Assembly (NCBI GenBank): GCA_004299545.1
Contig: SCRB01001030.1
Location: 1 to 6,432 of the forward strand
From: Rhizobiaceae bacterium
Lineage (GTDB): Bacteria > Pseudomonadota > Alphaproteobacteria > Rhizobiales > Rhizobiaceae
DNA length: 6,432 nt
Direction of reading: 5' to 3'
Part shown: positions 6,202-6,432 of the stretch, piece after piece
Layout: every line of letters starts with the position of its first letter
Numbering within the stretch: the stretch's first letter is position 1
Position numbers and translations under genes: made by a program
Notes under the pieces: generated by a model
Told to the model about the DNA's origin: nothing
The model's input: only the letters and a program-made list of their open reading frames with translations
Database searches by the model: none

Positions 6202-6432
6202 ATGGCTCTCCTCGACATCGAAAACCTGTCTGTCGAATTCGCCACTGCCAGCGGCCCGTTCCGCGCCGTCGACCGTGTGTCCTTTGCGATCGACGAAGGC
6301 GAGGTGCTTGCCGTCGTCGGCGAATCGGGTTCCGGAAAATCCGTCGCCATGCTCGCCGTCATGGGGCTGCTGCCATGGACGGCGACGATCACGGCCGAAC
6401 GCATGGTCTTCGAGGGGAAAGACCTGAAGACG
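6202..6432 (+). CDS. dppD: Dipeptide ABC transporter ATPase DppD (3' end outside window)
   Basis: N-terminal 77 residues of the first ATP-binding subunit, which pairs with DppF on the cytoplasmic face of DppBC. MALLDIENLSVEF and FRAVDRVSF are the typical opening strands of DppD/OppD ATPases. The Walker A motif GESGSGKS is at residues 40-47, followed by MGLLP and the start of the FEGKDL strand. The family is about 325-330 residues, so the Q-loop, ABC signature, Walker B and the C-terminal oligopeptide-transporter domain lie beyond the window. AAGAGG at 6186-6191, inside the end of dppC, is a plausible ribosome binding site. DppD is preferred over OppD because of its place after dppABC. Confidence 0.95.
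   Translation, partial: MALLDIENLSVEFATASGPFRAVDRVSFAIDEGEVLAVVGESGSGKSVAMLAVMGLLPWTATITAERMVFEGKDLKT

Overview
The window is GC-rich, densely coding, ordinary chromosomal sequence. The proteins look alphaproteobacterial and probably rhizobial (Rhizobiaceae or a close relative in the Hyphomicrobiales). This placement rests on protein character and gene style recalled from memory, not on a search. I see no rRNA, tRNA, CRISPR array, insertion sequence, phage gene or attachment site.

Layout: (i) Positions 2-1818, + strand: the C-terminal two thirds of glucose-6-phosphate isomerase (pgi, cut by the window's left edge), followed with a one-base TGATG overlap by a HAD-superfamily phosphatase resembling phosphoglycolate phosphatase. 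(ii) Positions 1862-2428, - strand: a complete DUF924-family gene, convergent with the HAD gene and divergent from the next operon. (iii) Positions 2429-2577: a 149-base divergent intergenic region unusually rich in inverted repeats. (iv) Positions 2578-6432, + strand: a dipeptide ABC transporter operon dppA-dppB-dppC-dppD. dppD is cut by the right edge, and dppF would be expected beyond it.

The Dpp system works as one machine. DppA is the periplasmic binding protein; its four cysteines and its ligand aspartate fall at the same mature positions as in E. coli DppA. DppB and DppC form the membrane channel, and DppD is one of two ATPases that power it. Family knowledge says such systems import dipeptides and, in E. 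coli and Rhizobium, also the haem precursor 5-aminolevulinate.

Nothing here is a new gene system. The most interesting features are non-coding: an elaborate imperfect stem-loop filling nearly the whole dppA-dppB gap, and a dppA leader in which one arm can pair with two alternative partners just upstream of the ribosome binding site.
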